DNA of 33,114 bases, from contig JAICGY010000004.1 of the NCBI GenBank assembly GCA_025922915.1, positions 1-33,114 on the forward strand. Reading direction: 5' to 3'. Shown piece after piece: positions 8,289 through 15,655 of this stretch. How positions within the stretch are numbered: the first letter of the stretch is position 1; every line of letters starts with the position of its first letter. The stretch is from Candidatus Methylomirabilota bacterium. GTDB lineage: Bacteria > Methylomirabilota > Methylomirabilia > Rokubacteriales > CSP1-6. Below the pieces are notes generated by a model. The model worked only from the letters and a program-made list of their open reading frames with translations. It was not told where the DNA came from and did not search any database. A program made the position numbers and the translations under genes.

Positions 8289-8786
8289 CTAGTGGGGCGG
8301 CCCGATGAGCGGCTGGCGCCGGTTGATCGGGTAGTCCTTGCGGAGGGGGTGGCCCACGAACTCCTCGTACATCAGCAGGCGCCGCAGGTCGGGATGCCCC
8401 TCGAAGCGGATCCCGAACATGTCCCACACCTCGCGCTCGAGCCAGTCCGCGATCGGCCACAGGCCCACCGCGCTCGGCACGATGGCGTCGTCCTCCTCGA
8501 CCCGGGTCTTGATGCGGACGCGGTGGTTGTGGCGAAGCGAGTAGAGGTGGTAGACCACCTCGAACCGCGGGCCGTCGTCCCCTCCCGCGTACGCCAGATA
8601 GTCGACGGCCGTGAGGTCCATCAGCACGTCGCAGGCCAGATCCGGCTCGTCCCGGCACGTGCGCAGCACGTCGAGCAGCGCCGGGCGGGCCACCTCGGCC
8701 GTGTGGTCACCCCGGTGATCGTGGGTCTGGAGGATGGCGGCGCCGAACCGGTCGCGCAGGCGCTGGAGGATCAGGTCGCCCGGCAC
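8289..8786 (-). CDS. nuoC: NADH-quinone oxidoreductase subunit C (30-kDa type)
   Basis: This 165-aa peripheral-arm subunit lacks redox centres and packs against NuoD. The signature EREVWDMFGIRFEGHPDLRRLLMYEEFVGHPLRKDYP covers the last third of the protein and is diagnostic. The upstream part contains the conserved DLTAVDYL and the FEVVYHLYSLRHNHRVRIKT strand region. The GTG start at 8786 shares one base with the nuoB stop (TAGTG). The track ORF reaching 9197 includes an out-of-frame reading of nuoB. It sits between nuoB and nuoD as usual. Confidence 0.94.
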   Translation of the reverse strand: MPGDLILQRLRDRFGAAILQTHDHRGDHTAEVARPALLDVLRTCRDEPDLACDVLMDLTAVDYLAYAGGDDGPRFEVVYHLYSLRHNHRVRIKTRVEEDDAIVPSAVGLWPIADWLEREVWDMFGIRFEGHPDLRRLLMYEEFVGHPLRKDYPINRRQPLIGPPH

Positions 8787-9244
8787 TAGTACCTCTGGGT
8801 CTGGGCAGCGATCCTGTCCTGGAGCTTCATCAGGCCGTCGAGGACCGACTCCGGCCGCGGCGGGCAGCCGGGGATGTACACGTCCACGGGGATGATCGTG
8901 TCGATGCCCTGGACCGTGGCGTAGTTGTCGTAGAAGCCGCCCGTGCAGGTGCAGACGCCGAACGCCACCACCCACTTGGGCTCGGTCATCTGGTCGTAGA
9001 TCCGCTTCAGGACGGGCGCCATCTTGTGCGAGATGGTGCCGACCACGAAGAGCACGTCGGCCTGGCGCGGGGAGAAGCGGGGCAGGCCGGCGCCGAAGCG
9101 GTCCACGTCGTAGTGCGAGCAGGCCGTGGCCATGTACTCCATGCCGCAGCACGCGGTCACGAACGGGTACTGGAAGATCGAGTACTTCCGGGCCCACCCG
9201 ATCGCCTCGTCCAGCTTGGAGGTGAAGAAGGCGCCTACTCCCAC
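8786..9244 (-). CDS. nuoB: NADH-quinone oxidoreductase subunit B (cluster N2 subunit)
   Basis: This 152-aa subunit holds the terminal [4Fe-4S] cluster N2 that reduces quinone. The ligands are the tandem C32-C33 in TACCGMEYM, C98 in FGVCTCTGG and C127 in IPGCPPRPE; the spacings of 65 and 29 residues match those of E. coli NuoB. The track starts at 9355, but that extension reads nuoA out of frame. A GTG at 9244, just before the GAFFTSKLDEAIGWARKYSIF region, has AAGGGGGG upstream and overlaps the nuoA stop by ten bases. An extra cysteine (C100) lies two residues after C98. Confidence 0.94.
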   Translation of the reverse strand: MGVGAFFTSKLDEAIGWARKYSIFQYPFVTACCGMEYMATACSHYDVDRFGAGLPRFSPRQADVLFVVGTISHKMAPVLKRIYDQMTEPKWVVAFGVCTCTGGFYDNYATVQGIDTIIPVDVYIPGCPPRPESVLDGLMKLQDRIAAQTQRY

Positions 9245-9585
9245 TCGAGCCCCCCCTTCTGCCAGATGTACAGGAACCCCAGCATGAGAATCCCGAGGAA
9301 CACGAGCATCTCGGCGAAGCCGAACCACCCCAGCTTCCGGTAGAGCATCGCCCACGGCCAGATGAAGAGGAGCTCGATGTCGATCAGGATGAAGAAGATC
9401 GCGACCGTCGAGAACTTGACGGCGAGGCGCCCCTGGGTGATCTCGATCGGGTCCTTGCCGGACTCGAACGGTTGGGCCTTCACGGGGGTCAGCCGGCGCG
9501 GCGCGATCAGCGAGGGCACGACCAGCATGGCGCCGGCCACCACGGCAGCGAACGCGAACGCCATGAGGATCGTCACGTGCTCCAT
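9235..9585 (-). CDS. nuoA: NADH-quinone oxidoreductase subunit A
   Basis: This 116-aa protein with three membrane helices is a small membrane subunit near the quinone chamber. Family marks are PFESGKDPIE in the loop after helix 1, followed by LAVKFSTVAIFFILIDIELLFIWPWAMLYRKLG, whose acidic residues (D, E in helix 2) are conserved in NuoA/ND3. The ATG at 9585 shares its first base with the lipA stop (TGATG), with AGAGG a few bases upstream. The track ORF extends upstream through lipA out of frame. It is the first nuo gene of the operon and is translationally coupled to lipA. Confidence 0.95.
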   Translation of the reverse strand: MEHVTILMAFAFAAVVAGAMLVVPSLIAPRRLTPVKAQPFESGKDPIEITQGRLAVKFSTVAIFFILIDIELLFIWPWAMLYRKLGWFGFAEMLVFLGILMLGFLYIWQKGGLEWE

Positions 9586-10487
9586 CAGGCCTCTGCCGCC
9601 GCCTCGGTCTGCCGCTTGGCGTGATAGGAGCTGCGGACCAGCGGCCCGGCCTCCACGTGCGCGAACCCCAGGGCGTGGCCGATCTCGGCGAGCTCGCCGA
9701 ACTCGGCCGGCGGGTAGTACCGCGCCACCGGCAGGTGCGCGGGCGACGGCCGCAGGTACTGGCCCAGCGTGAGGATCGACACGCCGACCTGGTACAGGTC
9801 CCGCATCGTCAGGACCACCTCGTCTCGCTCCTCCCCGAGCCCGAGGATGATACCCGACTTCCTCGGCAGACCGGGCGCCAGCGCGCCCGCCCGGCGGAAG
9901 AGCTCGAGCGTCCGCTCGTACCGGCCCCCGTGACGGGCCAGCTTGTACAGCCGCGGCACCGTCTCGACGTTGTGGTTGAGGACGTCCGGCCCCGCCGCGA
10001 CGACCGTCTCGAGCGACGCGCGCCGGCCGAGGAAGTCCGGGATGAGCACCTCGATCCGGCAGGCGGGGGCCTGCCGGCGGACGGCGCCGATGGTGGCGGC
10101 CCAGTGGGCGGCGCCGCCGTCCGCGAGGTCGTCCCGGTTCACCGAGGTGATCACCACGTACTCCAGCCCGAGGGCGGCGACGGCCTGGCCGATCCGCTCC
10201 GGCTCCTCGCGGTCCTCCCACACGGGCGCCCCGTGGGCGATCGCACAGTAGCCGCAGTTCCGCGTGCAGACGTCGCCGAGGATGATGAACGTCGCGGTGG
10301 CGTCCTCCCAGCACTCGCCGATGTTCGGGCAGTGCGCCTCCTCGCAGACGGAGTGGAGGTTCAGCGCGCGCATCAGCCCCTTCAGCCGCATGTAGCGCGG
10401 CCCTCCGGGCGCGCGCACCTTCAGCCAGGGCGGCTTTCGCCCCTCGGGAGTCGCGCTCGGCTGGATCACCGGCAGTGGAAGCGTCAC
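9585..10487 (-). CDS. lipA: Lipoyl synthase (radical SAM)
   Basis: The enzyme inserts two sulfurs into octanoyl groups bound to the E2 and GcvH carrier proteins. Two [4Fe-4S] sites are visible: the auxiliary cluster CEEAHCPNIGEC (C48, C53, C59) and the radical-SAM motif CTRNCGYC (C74, C78, C81). The C-terminal RSSYHA supplies the conserved serine ligand of the sulfur-donor cluster. VLNHNVETV and SGIILGLGEERDEV are further family motifs. I prefer the GTG at 10487 (300 aa) because GAGAGG lies six bases upstream; the TTG at 10493 used in the ORF track leaves no spacing from that site. It leads the nuo-pdh operon, which places lipoate maturation with its client pyruvate dehydrogenase. Confidence 0.94.
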   Translation of the reverse strand: MTLPLPVIQPSATPEGRKPPWLKVRAPGGPRYMRLKGLMRALNLHSVCEEAHCPNIGECWEDATATFIILGDVCTRNCGYCAIAHGAPVWEDREEPERIGQAVAALGLEYVVITSVNRDDLADGGAAHWAATIGAVRRQAPACRIEVLIPDFLGRRASLETVVAAGPDVLNHNVETVPRLYKLARHGGRYERTLELFRRAGALAPGLPRKSGIILGLGEERDEVVLTMRDLYQVGVSILTLGQYLRPSPAHLPVARYYPPAEFGELAEIGHALGFAHVEAGPLVRSSYHAKRQTEAAAEA

Positions 10488-10510
10488 GCGCAACCTCTCA
10501 CAACCTATGC

Positions 10511-10519
10511 ATTATGCCA
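10511..10519 (-). promoter_or_regulatory. Candidate extended -10 promoter for lipA-nuo-pdh operon
   Basis: On the minus strand the sequence reads TGGCATAAT, an extended -10 box (TGn plus five of six TATAAT positions). It lies about 24 bases before the lipA GTG. No convincing -35 hexamer is present at 16-18 bases, so the extended -10 would have to carry recognition. It is the only good sigma70-like site ahead of this operon. Confidence 0.4.
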
Positions 10520-10694
10520 CGGCGGGCCACCGCGATCGCGCGAGGGGAGCATGGTGACGACGGGTGCGACGCGGAGGCCACCGGACCCTCGGGAGCGGCG
10601 AATTTCCGAGGCCGTCGCGCGGTGGCACTGCCGTTGCTCCCTCCGGGATGCAGGCGTGCACACGACACGTGCAGACTCGAAGGGAGAAATCACC

Positions 10695-11219
10695 ATGAGG
10701 ACATCGACGTTCACTTCACTGGTCCTCGCCGCCGCGCTCGGGCTGGCGCCGGCGATCGCCGCCGCGCAGGCCGGCGGTGCCGGCGGCGCGTCCGGTGGCT
10801 CCGGTGGGGCATCGGGCGGGCCGGCCGGGTCGTCCGGAGCCCCCGCATCGGGCGGCAGTGGCGACACCGGCACCTCGGGGGGCACCGGCAGCCCCGGGAC
10901 GGGTGGCCAGAGCGCGCCGAGCACGACCTCACCGCCTTCGGGGGGCGACCTCAGCGACAAGAGCCGCGGCGCCACGCCGAGCCCGTCGGCGGCCCCGTCG
11001 ACCACGACCGGCAGCCCGTCGGCGAGCCCGACCACGGGTGACTTCATGGGCCGTCACACCATGAGCGGCGAGGTCACGAAGATCGACAAGTCGACCGGCA
11101 TGTTCTCGCTCAGGACGAGCGAGGGGACGCTGGATCTGCACGCTCCGCCCTCCGCCCTCGCCGGCGTCGAGCAGGGCGACGAGGTCAGCGTCGAGATCGC
11201 GGTGAAGCCCGGCCAGTGA
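10695..11219 (+). CDS. Small secreted low-complexity protein with C-terminal beta domain, function unknown
   Basis: I do not recognise a named family. The 174-aa product begins with a clear Sec signal peptide (MRTSTFTSLVLAAALGLAPAIAAAQA, probable cleavage after an AxA). Residues of about 27-120 are Gly/Ser/Ala, then Pro/Ser/Thr-rich, and must be disordered. The last 55 residues (from HTMSGEVTKIDKSTGMFSLRT to EQGDEVSVEIAVKPGQ) look like a small beta-barrel with alternating hydrophobic residues, resembling short periplasmic OB- or DUF1344-like domains; that resemblance is tentative. The ATG is preceded by AAGGGAGAA. It is the only confident protein gene on the plus strand and stands alone, divergent from lipA and ending at a strong hairpin. 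The track's 532-aa ORF has this gene as its tail and lipA antisense as its front. Confidence 0.75.
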   Translation: MRTSTFTSLVLAAALGLAPAIAAAQAGGAGGASGGSGGASGGPAGSSGAPASGGSGDTGTSGGTGSPGTGGQSAPSTTSPPSGGDLSDKSRGATPSPSAAPSTTTGSPSASPTTGDFMGRHTMSGEVTKIDKSTGMFSLRTSEGTLDLHAPPSALAGVEQGDEVSVEIAVKPGQ

Positions 11220-11230
11220 CCCATCCACCC

Positions 11231-11260
11231 GTGGCGGCCCGCCGCGCGGCGGGCCGCCAC
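11231..11260 (+). terminator. Perfect 13-bp hairpin after the secreted-protein gene
   Basis: GTGGCGGCCCGCC and GGCGGGCCGCCAC form a perfect 13-bp inverted repeat around a GCGC loop, starting 11 bases after the stop codon. There is no T tract, so it is not a classical intrinsic terminator. Its position suggests a transcript-end stabiliser or terminator working in either direction. Confidence 0.6.
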
Positions 11261-11537
11261 GACGCCCCCCGCCCGCCGTTCGTTCGTGGCTCGCGGGTCC
11301 GCAGAAGCTTCACGGTGACGGGGCCCCGCGCGAGCGACTAGCGTGCGCGCTCGGGAGGCGCGATGGCGATGGAGGCACAGGCGGAGATCCGCGCCGTGCA
11401 GCACGAGACGCTCCTCGAGGCGGCCCGCCTCGTCGCCGACTGGCCGGGCGGGGAATCGTGCGCACGGATGCTCAGGGACGGTGCGCGAGGCGTGCTCGTC
11501 GACGAGGACTTAGCGGGGCGGCCACGAGTCGCGCGGT
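11261..11537. other. Intergenic region with a doubtful small plus-strand reading frame
   Basis: Between the hairpin and the tRNA no solid gene is visible. A plus-strand ATG at 11363 has GGGAGG seven bases upstream and opens a frame starting MAMEAQAEIRAVQHETLLEAARLVADW, which looks helical and plausible. It has no stop before the tRNA gene and would translate through it and into dppC antisense to 11854. It may be a chance frame, or the 5' part of a gene that lost its end. I do not call it as a gene. Confidence 0.25.
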
Positions 11538-11622
<85 letters not shown>

Positions 11623-11640
11623 GACCGTGGACGAGGGCGA

Positions 11641-11669
11641 AGTATACCCTCAAGCCGCACGCAGGACAA
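11641..11669 (-). promoter_or_regulatory. Promoter of tRNA-Leu
   Basis: On the minus strand TTGTCC and TATACT are separated by exactly 17 bases, with the -10 box ending 18 bases before the mature 5' end of the tRNA. The box scores are four of six and five of six consensus positions. This is one of the best sigma70-type promoters in the window. Confidence 0.6.
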
Positions 11670-11696
11670 ACGCGCACGGGCCGCCGGCGTGCCGGC

Positions 11697-12545
11697 TCAG
11701 CGCACCCGGCCCCGGCTCTGTCGCAGACGGGGGTCGAGGGCGTCGCGGATGCCCTCGCCGAGCAGGTTGTAGGAGAGCACGGTCAGCAAGATCGCCGTGC
11801 CGGGATAGACCGACAGCCACCAGGCCAGCTCGATCGAGTCCTTGCCCTCGTTGAGGATGTTGCCCCAGGTGGCGTGCGGGGGCTGCACCCCCAGTCCGAG
11901 GAAGGACAGCCCCGACTCGGTGAGGATGGCGGCCGGGATGCCGAGCGTCATGGCCACCAGCACCGGCCCCATTGCGTTCGGCAGGATGTGACGCCAGATG
12001 ATCCGGTAGGCGCTCGCCCCGATCGACTGCGACCAGATCACGAACTCGCGCTCCTTCAGCGCGAGGAACTCGGCCCGCACGAGCCGGGCCACGCCCATCC
12101 AGCCGGTGAGGCCGATCACGGCCATGATCGTCCAGATCGACGGCTTGAGGAAGGCGAGGACGGCGAGGAGCAGGAAGAACCGGGGAAAGACCAGCATCAG
12201 GTCGACCATGCGCATGATGGCGGCGTCGACGACCCCGCCGTGGTAGCCCGCGGCGGCCCCGAGCATCAGGCCGATCGCGGTGGCGATGCCCACCGACACG
12301 AAGCCCACCGCGAGCGACACGCGGGCGCCGTAGAGCATCCGCGAGAAGACGTCCCGCCCCAGCTGATCGGTGCCGAGCGGGTGCTGCCCGGAGGGCGGCG
12401 CCAGGATCTTCCGGACGTCGGGGCGGTTGGGATCCGAGGGCGCGATGACGGGCGCCAGCACGGCGAGGACGGCCAGGCAGAGCACCACCACGCCGCCGAT
12501 GACGGCCAGGCGGTTGCGCGTGAACGCGCGCCAGAAGGCCTGCAC
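11697..12545 (-). CDS. Peptide/nickel-type ABC transporter permease (DppC/OppC family)
   Basis: This 282-aa inner-membrane permease has an N-terminal cytoplasmic/TM1 segment ([19 protein letters not shown]) typical of the DppC N-domain. It then has the conserved [24 protein letters not shown] and the EAA loop [25 protein letters not shown] that contacts the ATPase, followed by [19 protein letters not shown]. All are hallmarks of the OppBC/DppBC C subunit. I start it at the GTG at 12545, two bases after the dppB stop; the longer track ORF is a dppB shadow. No ATPase gene follows: a tRNA is next. The substrate (di/oligopeptide, nickel or another solute) cannot be read from the permease. Confidence 0.9.
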   Translation of the reverse strand: MQAFWRAFTRNRLAVIGGVVVLCLAVLAVLAPVIAPSDPNRPDVRKILAPPSGQHPLGTDQLGRDVFSRMLYGARVSLAVGFVSVGIATAIGLMLGAAAGYHGGVVDAAIMRMVDLMLVFPRFFLLLAVLAFLKPSIWTIMAVIGLTGWMGVARLVRAEFLALKEREFVIWSQSIGASAYRIIWRHILPNAMGPVLVAMTLGIPAAILTESGLSFLGLGVQPPHATWGNILNEGKDSIELAWWLSVYPGTAILLTVLSYNLLGEGIRDALDPRLRQSRGRVR

Positions 12546-12547
12546 CG

Positions 12548-13540
12548 TCAGCGCCGCCGGCGGCCCACGCGGATGCGCGGGTCGACCACGCTGTAGGCGA
12601 GGTCGGCGAGGAGGTTCGCGAAGAGGGTGAGGGCGGAGACGACCACCAGGTTGCCCATCAGGACGGGATAGTCGCGCTCGAACGCCGCCTGCACCATCAG
12701 CTGTCCCATCCCGGGGATCGCGAAAATGGACTCCACGATCACGCTGCCGCCGATCAGCCCGGGCAGCGACAGCCCGAGGATGGTCACGATCGGCAGCATG
12801 GCGTTGCGCAGCGCGTGCTTGCCGATGACCACGCGCTCGGCCAGCCCCTTGGCGCGCGCCGACTGGATGTAGTCCTGCCGGACGACCTCGAGCATGCTCT
12901 GCCGCATGTAGCGCGAGAACCCGGCGAGGCCGCCGAAGGTCGCCACCGCGACGGGCAGGATCAGGTGGCTCAGGAAATCCCACTGCTGCCGCCAGAAGGA
13001 AAGGTACTCCCAGTTCAGCGAGCGCAGGCCGGAGATCGGGAGCCAGTCGAGCTGCACGCCGAACAGGATCATCAGCAGCAGCGCGAGCCAGAAGTCGGGG
13101 GTGGCGAAGCCGACGAAGACGAAGACGGTGGTCACCTTGTCGAACGCCGAGTACTGCCGCGTGGCCGAGAGCACGCCGATGGGCACGGCGAGCGCGACGA
13201 TGATGACCATCTCCACCACGTTGAGGAGCAGCGTGATCGGCAACCGCTCGACGATCATGTCCAGCACCGGCCGGCCGTGCGGGGCGAAGGAGCGGCCGAA
13301 GTCCAGACGCACGATCCGGCCGAGCCAACGCCCGTACTGGACGTGCAGCGGCTGGTCGAGCCCGTAGAGCTCGCGGAGCGCCTGGTAGGCCTGGGCGCTG
13401 TGCCGCTCGCTCAGCTCGCCGCCCGTCTGGGTCGCCAGCGGATCACCCGGCGCCAGGTGGAGCACGATGAACGAGATGAACGTGATGCCGAGCAGCAGGG
13501 GGATCGCGACGAGGAGGCGCTGGGCGGCGTAGCCGAGCAT
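12548..13540 (-). CDS. Peptide/nickel-type ABC transporter permease (DppB/OppB family)
   Basis: This 330-aa integral membrane protein has six predicted helices. The N-terminal signature LLVAIPLLLGITFISFIVLHLAPGDP is standard for the B subunit, as are FGRSF, DFWLALLLMILF and the EAA loop EVVRQDYIQSARAKGLAERVVIGKHALRNAMLP. The late motif VESIFAIPGMGQLMVQAAFERDYPVLMG is also typical. It pairs with the DppC-type permease downstream and receives solute from the lipoprotein encoded upstream. The ATG at 13540 has no evident ribosome site. Confidence 0.92.
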   Translation of the reverse strand: MLGYAAQRLLVAIPLLLGITFISFIVLHLAPGDPLATQTGGELSERHSAQAYQALRELYGLDQPLHVQYGRWLGRIVRLDFGRSFAPHGRPVLDMIVERLPITLLLNVVEMVIIVALAVPIGVLSATRQYSAFDKVTTVFVFVGFATPDFWLALLLMILFGVQLDWLPISGLRSLNWEYLSFWRQQWDFLSHLILPVAVATFGGLAGFSRYMRQSMLEVVRQDYIQSARAKGLAERVVIGKHALRNAMLPIVTILGLSLPGLIGGSVIVESIFAIPGMGQLMVQAAFERDYPVLMGNLVVVSALTLFANLLADLAYSVVDPRIRVGRRRR

Positions 13541-13580
13541 CGGGCGGGTATTCTAGCTCGCGGCGCGCCGGAGCCGGGCG

Positions 13581-13604
13581 GGCGCCTCGCCGGCGGGCGG
13601 CGCC
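13581..13604 (-). other. GC-rich hairpin between binding-protein and permease genes
   Basis: In the 116-base gap between the binding-protein stop and dppB, GGCGCC repeats 12 bases apart and can pair with itself, in a surrounding sequence that is almost all G and C. Such intercistronic hairpins often protect the abundant binding-protein mRNA from 3' decay. Here that role is only inference. Nothing else is visible in the gap. Confidence 0.3.
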
Positions 13605-13656
13605 GCGGCCGGTATGCCGCGCCGCCCCCCTCGCCCCGCTCGCCGCCCTCGCCCGC

Positions 13657-15315
13657 TCAGCCGGCGGTGTAGCGGTGCAGGTGCTTGGGGACGAACCACT
13701 CGGTGAAGTTCCAGCTGAGGCCAGCCGGCCCCGGATCCACCCCGTGGACGCGGCCGCTCACGGCGGGCAACGCGTCGCGCCAGTAGAGGAAGATCACCGG
13801 CTGGTCGGCCGCGAGGAGCGCGTGCAGCCGGTGGTAGGTGGCCACGCGCTCGGACTGCTCGCAGGTCGCGCGCCCCTTCTCCAGCAGCGCGTCCACCTCG
13901 CGGTTGCGGTAGGAGATGACGTTCAGCTGGTCCGGGCCCATCTGCGACGAGTGCCAGATCAGGTACTGGTCGGGGTCGATGCCCGTCCCCCAGCCGAGCA
14001 CGATCGCGTCGAAGCGGCGCTTGTTGACGTGCTCCTTGAGGAACGACGCCCACTCGAGGACGCGGATCTCGACGCCGACCCCGAGCTCGCGGAGGGACGC
14101 CTGGATGATCTCGGCGATCTTCTTCCGCTCGTCATTGCCCTGGTTGGTGAGGAGCTCGAAGGTGAACGGCCGCCCGTCCTTCACCAGCAGGCCGTCGGCG
14201 TTGCGCTGCTTCCAGCCCGCCGCCGCGAGCAGCGCCTGGGCCCGGGGGAGATCGTGGGGGACGGGCCGGACGTCCGGGTTCTCCGCCCAGGTGCCGGGGC
14301 GGAACGGGCCGGTGGCCTCCCGGCCGAGGCCGAAGACGACCCCCTGGAGGATCTCCTGCTTGTTGATGGCGTGCGCGAACGCCATGCGCACGCGGTGGTC
14401 CGCGAAGCGCGGGTCCTGGAGGTTGAAGCCGAGGTAGGTGTAGCCGCTGCCGGGGTAGCGGAACTTGTTGTAGGCCCGCTCGAACGCGGGGTACTCGGTC
14501 TGCCGCGTGTACTGCAGCGCGGTCAGGCCGGCCACGTCCACCCCCTTGGCCTTCAGCTCGAGGAAGATCGTCGCCTGGCTGGGGATGATCCGGTAGACGA
14601 CGCGCGAGATGTGGGGGCGGCCGGCGAAGTACTCCTGGTTGGCGACGAGCACGATCTTCTCGCCGGACTTCATCTCCTGGAAGCGGTACGGCCCCGTCCC
14701 GACCGGCGCGCTCCAGTTCTGCGGCGCCTCCCGCAGCTTGCCCGCCTCCACGTACTCCTCCAGGAGATGGCGCGGCAGGATCTTCATCCCCCACGAGAGC
14801 AGGGCCTTGGCGTACGGCTTGCCGTAGGTCACCCGCACCGTGTGCGGGTCCAGCGCCTCGACCCGCTCGACGTCCTGCAGGTCGCTCTTGTACGGGTTCG
14901 GCGTCTTGGGGTTGACCATGGCCGCCCACGTGAACACGACGTCGTCGGCGGTGAAGGCCCGGCCGTCGTGCCAGCGCACGTCGTCGTGGAGGCGGAACGT
15001 GAGCGTGAGGCAGTCGCGGCTGAACTCCCAGGAGCGGGCCAGCTCCCCCACCAGCTTCAGGTCGCGGTCGACCTTGACGAGGCCGTTGTAGAGGAGGTCG
15101 CCGACGGCATGGGAGGGGGCGTCGTTGGTAATGTTCGGAATGAGACCCGAGACGTTGCCGAGCGAGGCCTCGATCAGCGTGTCGCCGTAGGCCGGCACCG
15201 GTTCGCCCACGCGGGGAGCGGCCGGGGCCGACCCCGCCTCGCCGTCGCAGCCCGCCGCCAGCGCGAGCGCCGCCGCCAGGACGCCGAGCCGGCGGAGGAC
15301 GGCGAGACGGCCCAC
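13657..15315 (-). CDS. ABC transporter substrate-binding lipoprotein (SBP family 5, peptide/nickel type)
   Basis: This 552-aa extracytoplasmic solute receptor has a lipoprotein signal peptide MGRLAVLRRLGVLAAALALAAGC; lipidation is expected at C23. The +2 residue is Asp, which in enterobacteria favours inner-membrane retention. SBP_bac_5 hallmarks follow: LVKVDRDLKLVGELARSWEFS, LTFRLHDDVRWHDGRAFTADDVVFTW, PVGTGPYRF, DHRVRMAFAHAINKQEI and FDAIVLGWGTGIDPDQYLIWHSSQ. The GTG start lies one base after the secG stop. With the two downstream permeases it makes an importer for peptides or similar solutes. The conserved fold does not reveal the ligand. Confidence 0.92.
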   Translation of the reverse strand: MGRLAVLRRLGVLAAALALAAGCDGEAGSAPAAPRVGEPVPAYGDTLIEASLGNVSGLIPNITNDAPSHAVGDLLYNGLVKVDRDLKLVGELARSWEFSRDCLTLTFRLHDDVRWHDGRAFTADDVVFTWAAMVNPKTPNPYKSDLQDVERVEALDPHTVRVTYGKPYAKALLSWGMKILPRHLLEEYVEAGKLREAPQNWSAPVGTGPYRFQEMKSGEKIVLVANQEYFAGRPHISRVVYRIIPSQATIFLELKAKGVDVAGLTALQYTRQTEYPAFERAYNKFRYPGSGYTYLGFNLQDPRFADHRVRMAFAHAINKQEILQGVVFGLGREATGPFRPGTWAENPDVRPVPHDLPRAQALLAAAGWKQRNADGLLVKDGRPFTFELLTNQGNDERKKIAEIIQASLRELGVGVEIRVLEWASFLKEHVNKRRFDAIVLGWGTGIDPDQYLIWHSSQMGPDQLNVISYRNREVDALLEKGRATCEQSERVATYHRLHALLAADQPVIFLYWRDALPAVSGRVHGVDPGPAGLSWNFTEWFVPKHLHRYTAG

Positions 15316-15316
15316 G

Positions 15317-15655
15317 CTACTTCGTCGGCGCGGCGGGGGCGGGGGTGGCCGGGGCCGGGGCCGGCGTCGCCGGCGCGGACGACGCCGGTGGCGCGGGCGC
15401 CGGCTCGCGGATCACGCTGCTCGCGCGCTCGCCACCGAGCAGCGCCAGCGTGAACGACGTGGCCGCGAACAGCACCGCGATGGCGCCGGTGATCTTGCCG
15501 AGGACCGTCGGCGTGCCCATGGACCCGAAGACGGCCTGGCTGCCGGCGCCGCCGAAGGCGGACCCGATGTCCGCGCCCTTGCCGGACTGCAGGAGCACGA
15601 TGCCGATGATGGCGAAACACATGAGCACGTGGAGCACGGTGAGCGCGACGATCAT
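15317..15655 (-). CDS. secG: Protein translocase subunit SecG
   Basis: This 112-aa membrane protein of the SecYEG channel has two helices (IVALTVLHVLMCFAIIGIVLLQ and ITGAIAVLFAATSFTLALL). The conserved cytoplasmic loop between them reads QSGKGADIGSAFGGAGSQAVFGS. A Pro/Ala-rich C-terminal tail (EPAPAPPASSAPATPAPAP) is a common variable extension. Its ATG directly abuts the tpiA stop. The order gap-pgk-tpiA-secG is a common bacterial arrangement, so the call is firm despite the short length. Confidence 0.95.
   Translation of the reverse strand: MIVALTVLHVLMCFAIIGIVLLQSGKGADIGSAFGGAGSQAVFGSMGTPTVLGKITGAIAVLFAATSFTLALLGGERASSVIREPAPAPPASSAPATPAPAPATPAPAAPTK

Noticed and set aside
10651-10671. 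TGCAC/GTGCA inverted repeat ahead of the secreted-protein gene
   Set aside because: The arms are only five bases, too short to support a regulatory claim, and no promoter boxes flank it.
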